Positions 5,923 through 6,377 of a stretch of 6,377 bases of DNA are shown piece after piece. Source of the stretch: an uncultured Rickettsiales bacterium (GTDB taxonomy: Bacteria; Pseudomonadota; Alphaproteobacteria; Rickettsiales; UBA998); the NCBI GenBank assembly GCA_937982385.1, contig CALJMC010000096.1, positions 1-6,377 of the forward strand. Direction: 5' to 3'. The position numbers were made by a program, and so were the translations under genes. The notes beneath the pieces are model-generated. The model made no database searches. It was not told the origin of the DNA and saw only the letters and a list, made by a program, of their open reading frames with translations. The stretch's first letter is position 1. The number at the start of each line of letters is the position of its first letter.

Positions 5923-6049
5923 AACCTTGCCTCGTGGCGAACAGGCGGTGTGCAAACGGAAAGGAAAATCGACAAGGTTGGTGCGGGCGCAAGTTTACTG
6001 AGCCTCGGTCTTGTCTATTTTTCATGAAGTACGCTGAGGGCGCAGCCCT
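5923..6049. other. Candidate origin of transfer (oriT)
   Basis: Non-coding DNA upstream of ardA. A 14-bp inverted repeat with two mismatches (5963-5976, core AAAATCGACAAG; 6010-6023, core CTTGTCTATTTT) flanks 33 bases that contain GGGCGCAAGTTTAC (5985-5998). On the minus strand this reads GTAAACTTGCGCCC, close to the nic-region core of RSF1010/MOBQ-type and rhizobial plasmid origins as I recall them (TAAGTGCGCCCT; GGGCGCAATTATAC). A second AGGGCGCA occurs at 6037-6044 inside the hairpin AGGGC-GCA-GCCCT (6037-6049). AACCTTG (5923-5929) is also an exact inverted copy of CAAGGTT (5973-5979). The relaxase and MobC-like genes in the window and the adjacent ardA support the call. The nic site and strand are not proven. 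Confidence 0.45.
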
Positions 6050-6094
6050 AAGTCTAATCTCACGTTAACTCACATTCAGAAATCCAATATTATC

Positions 6095-6174
6095 GGGTAT
6101 TTACGGATATGTTTTTGGATAGCACATTGTAAACTTCTTGATTTATGGATATTTATGGGTATATTTACGGGTAT
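6095..6174. repeat. Array of GGRTAT repeats before the Fic gene
   Basis: GGGTAT or GGATAT occurs at 6095, 6105, 6147, 6157 and 6169, with a one-mismatch copy GGATAG at 6117. The spacing is 10 and 12 bases in each of two blocks, and the blocks (6095-6122 and 6147-6174) are a direct repeat offset by 52 bases with 20 of 28 positions identical. Spacing near one helical turn puts the sites on one DNA face. The last copy runs into the likely ATG of the Fic gene (6173). Operator sites or plasmid-type iterons are both possible. Confidence 0.6.
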
Positions 6175-6377
6175 GCCTATACACACAACATCGCTAGAAA
6201 TCACCCCCGAAATCCTTTCGCTCATTGCGGAGTTGGATGAGTTTAAGGGTGCATGGAGAGCGTTAGGCACACTCGCCCCCGAACGCCTTTCTGCTTTGCG
6301 TCATGTGGCTACTATTGAAAGCATTGGCTCGTCCACTCGTATTGAAGGCAGTAAGCTTTCAGATAAAGAAATAGCCG
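6173..6377 (+). CDS. Fic-family protein, N-terminal part, cut by window end
   Basis: The frame is open to the end of the window (68 codons), starting MPIHTTSLEITPEILSLIAE. The sequence resembles the N-terminal domain of Fic-family proteins, and SSTRIEG (residues 53-59) fits the inhibitory helix motif [S/T]xxxE[G/N], with Glu58 as the residue that would block ATP binding in the Fic active site. Fic proteins transfer AMP or another nucleotide-derived group to target proteins. The catalytic HxFx(D/E)GNGRxxR motif would lie beyond the window, so activity cannot be judged. An inhibitory motif in the N-terminal part would make this a class II (self-inhibited) Fic protein with no need for a separate antitoxin. 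An in-frame ATG at 6155 is an alternative start; neither has a clear Shine-Dalgarno. It may be cargo of the mobile element. Confidence 0.75.
   Translation, partial: MPIHTTSLEITPEILSLIAELDEFKGAWRALGTLAPERLSALRHVATIESIGSSTRIEGSKLSDKEIA

Noticed and set aside
5865..6068. 67-aa plus-strand frame upstream of ardA
   Set aside because: It overlaps the ardA start, runs through the inverted repeats of the candidate oriT, has no Shine-Dalgarno and no recognisable protein pattern.

Overview
The window looks like chromosomal DNA of a moderate-GC alphaproteobacterium that passes into a mobilizable accessory region. This assignment is an inference from the style of the LeuC/LeuD proteins and from a relaxase of the kind I associate with Alphaproteobacteria; there is no rRNA or other marker to confirm it.

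Left part (1-3058): the 3' part of leuC, then complete leuD, encode the two subunits of 3-isopropylmalate dehydratase (leucine biosynthesis). They end at a strong hairpin that also serves a convergent gene on the minus strand. That gene encodes a 258-aa protein with five EF-hand calcium-binding loops, no visible signal peptide and proline-rich linkers. A 200-bp gap holding four nearly contiguous small inverted repeats separates it from a plus-strand gene for an unrecognised single-pass membrane protein of 160 aa.

Middle part (3059-4984): a mobilization operon on the plus strand. A 42-aa small ORF overlaps by ATGA the gene for a MobC-like ribbon-helix-helix relaxosome protein. Five bases after that comes a 434-aa relaxase with the motif HEKEGRRHCH and a long charged C-terminal coiled coil.

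Right part (4985-6377): on the minus strand, ardA (antirestriction DNA mimic) and a coupled unknown 114-aa gene whose last five residues, QMSLF, look like a sliding-clamp-binding peptide. Upstream of ardA is a 306-bp non-coding stretch with a candidate origin of transfer (long imperfect inverted repeat around GGGCGCAAGTTTAC, and a second GGGCGCA copy in a small hairpin). It is followed by a helical-phase array of GGRTAT repeats running into the start of a Fic-family gene that is cut by the window end.

Working model (inference): MobC-like protein and relaxase process an oriT, ArdA and perhaps its 114-aa partner protect incoming DNA, and the Fic protein is cargo. This would be an integrative mobilizable element, or a plasmid-derived island, beside the leu locus. 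No integrase, att site, tRNA, rRNA, IS or CRISPR array is visible here.
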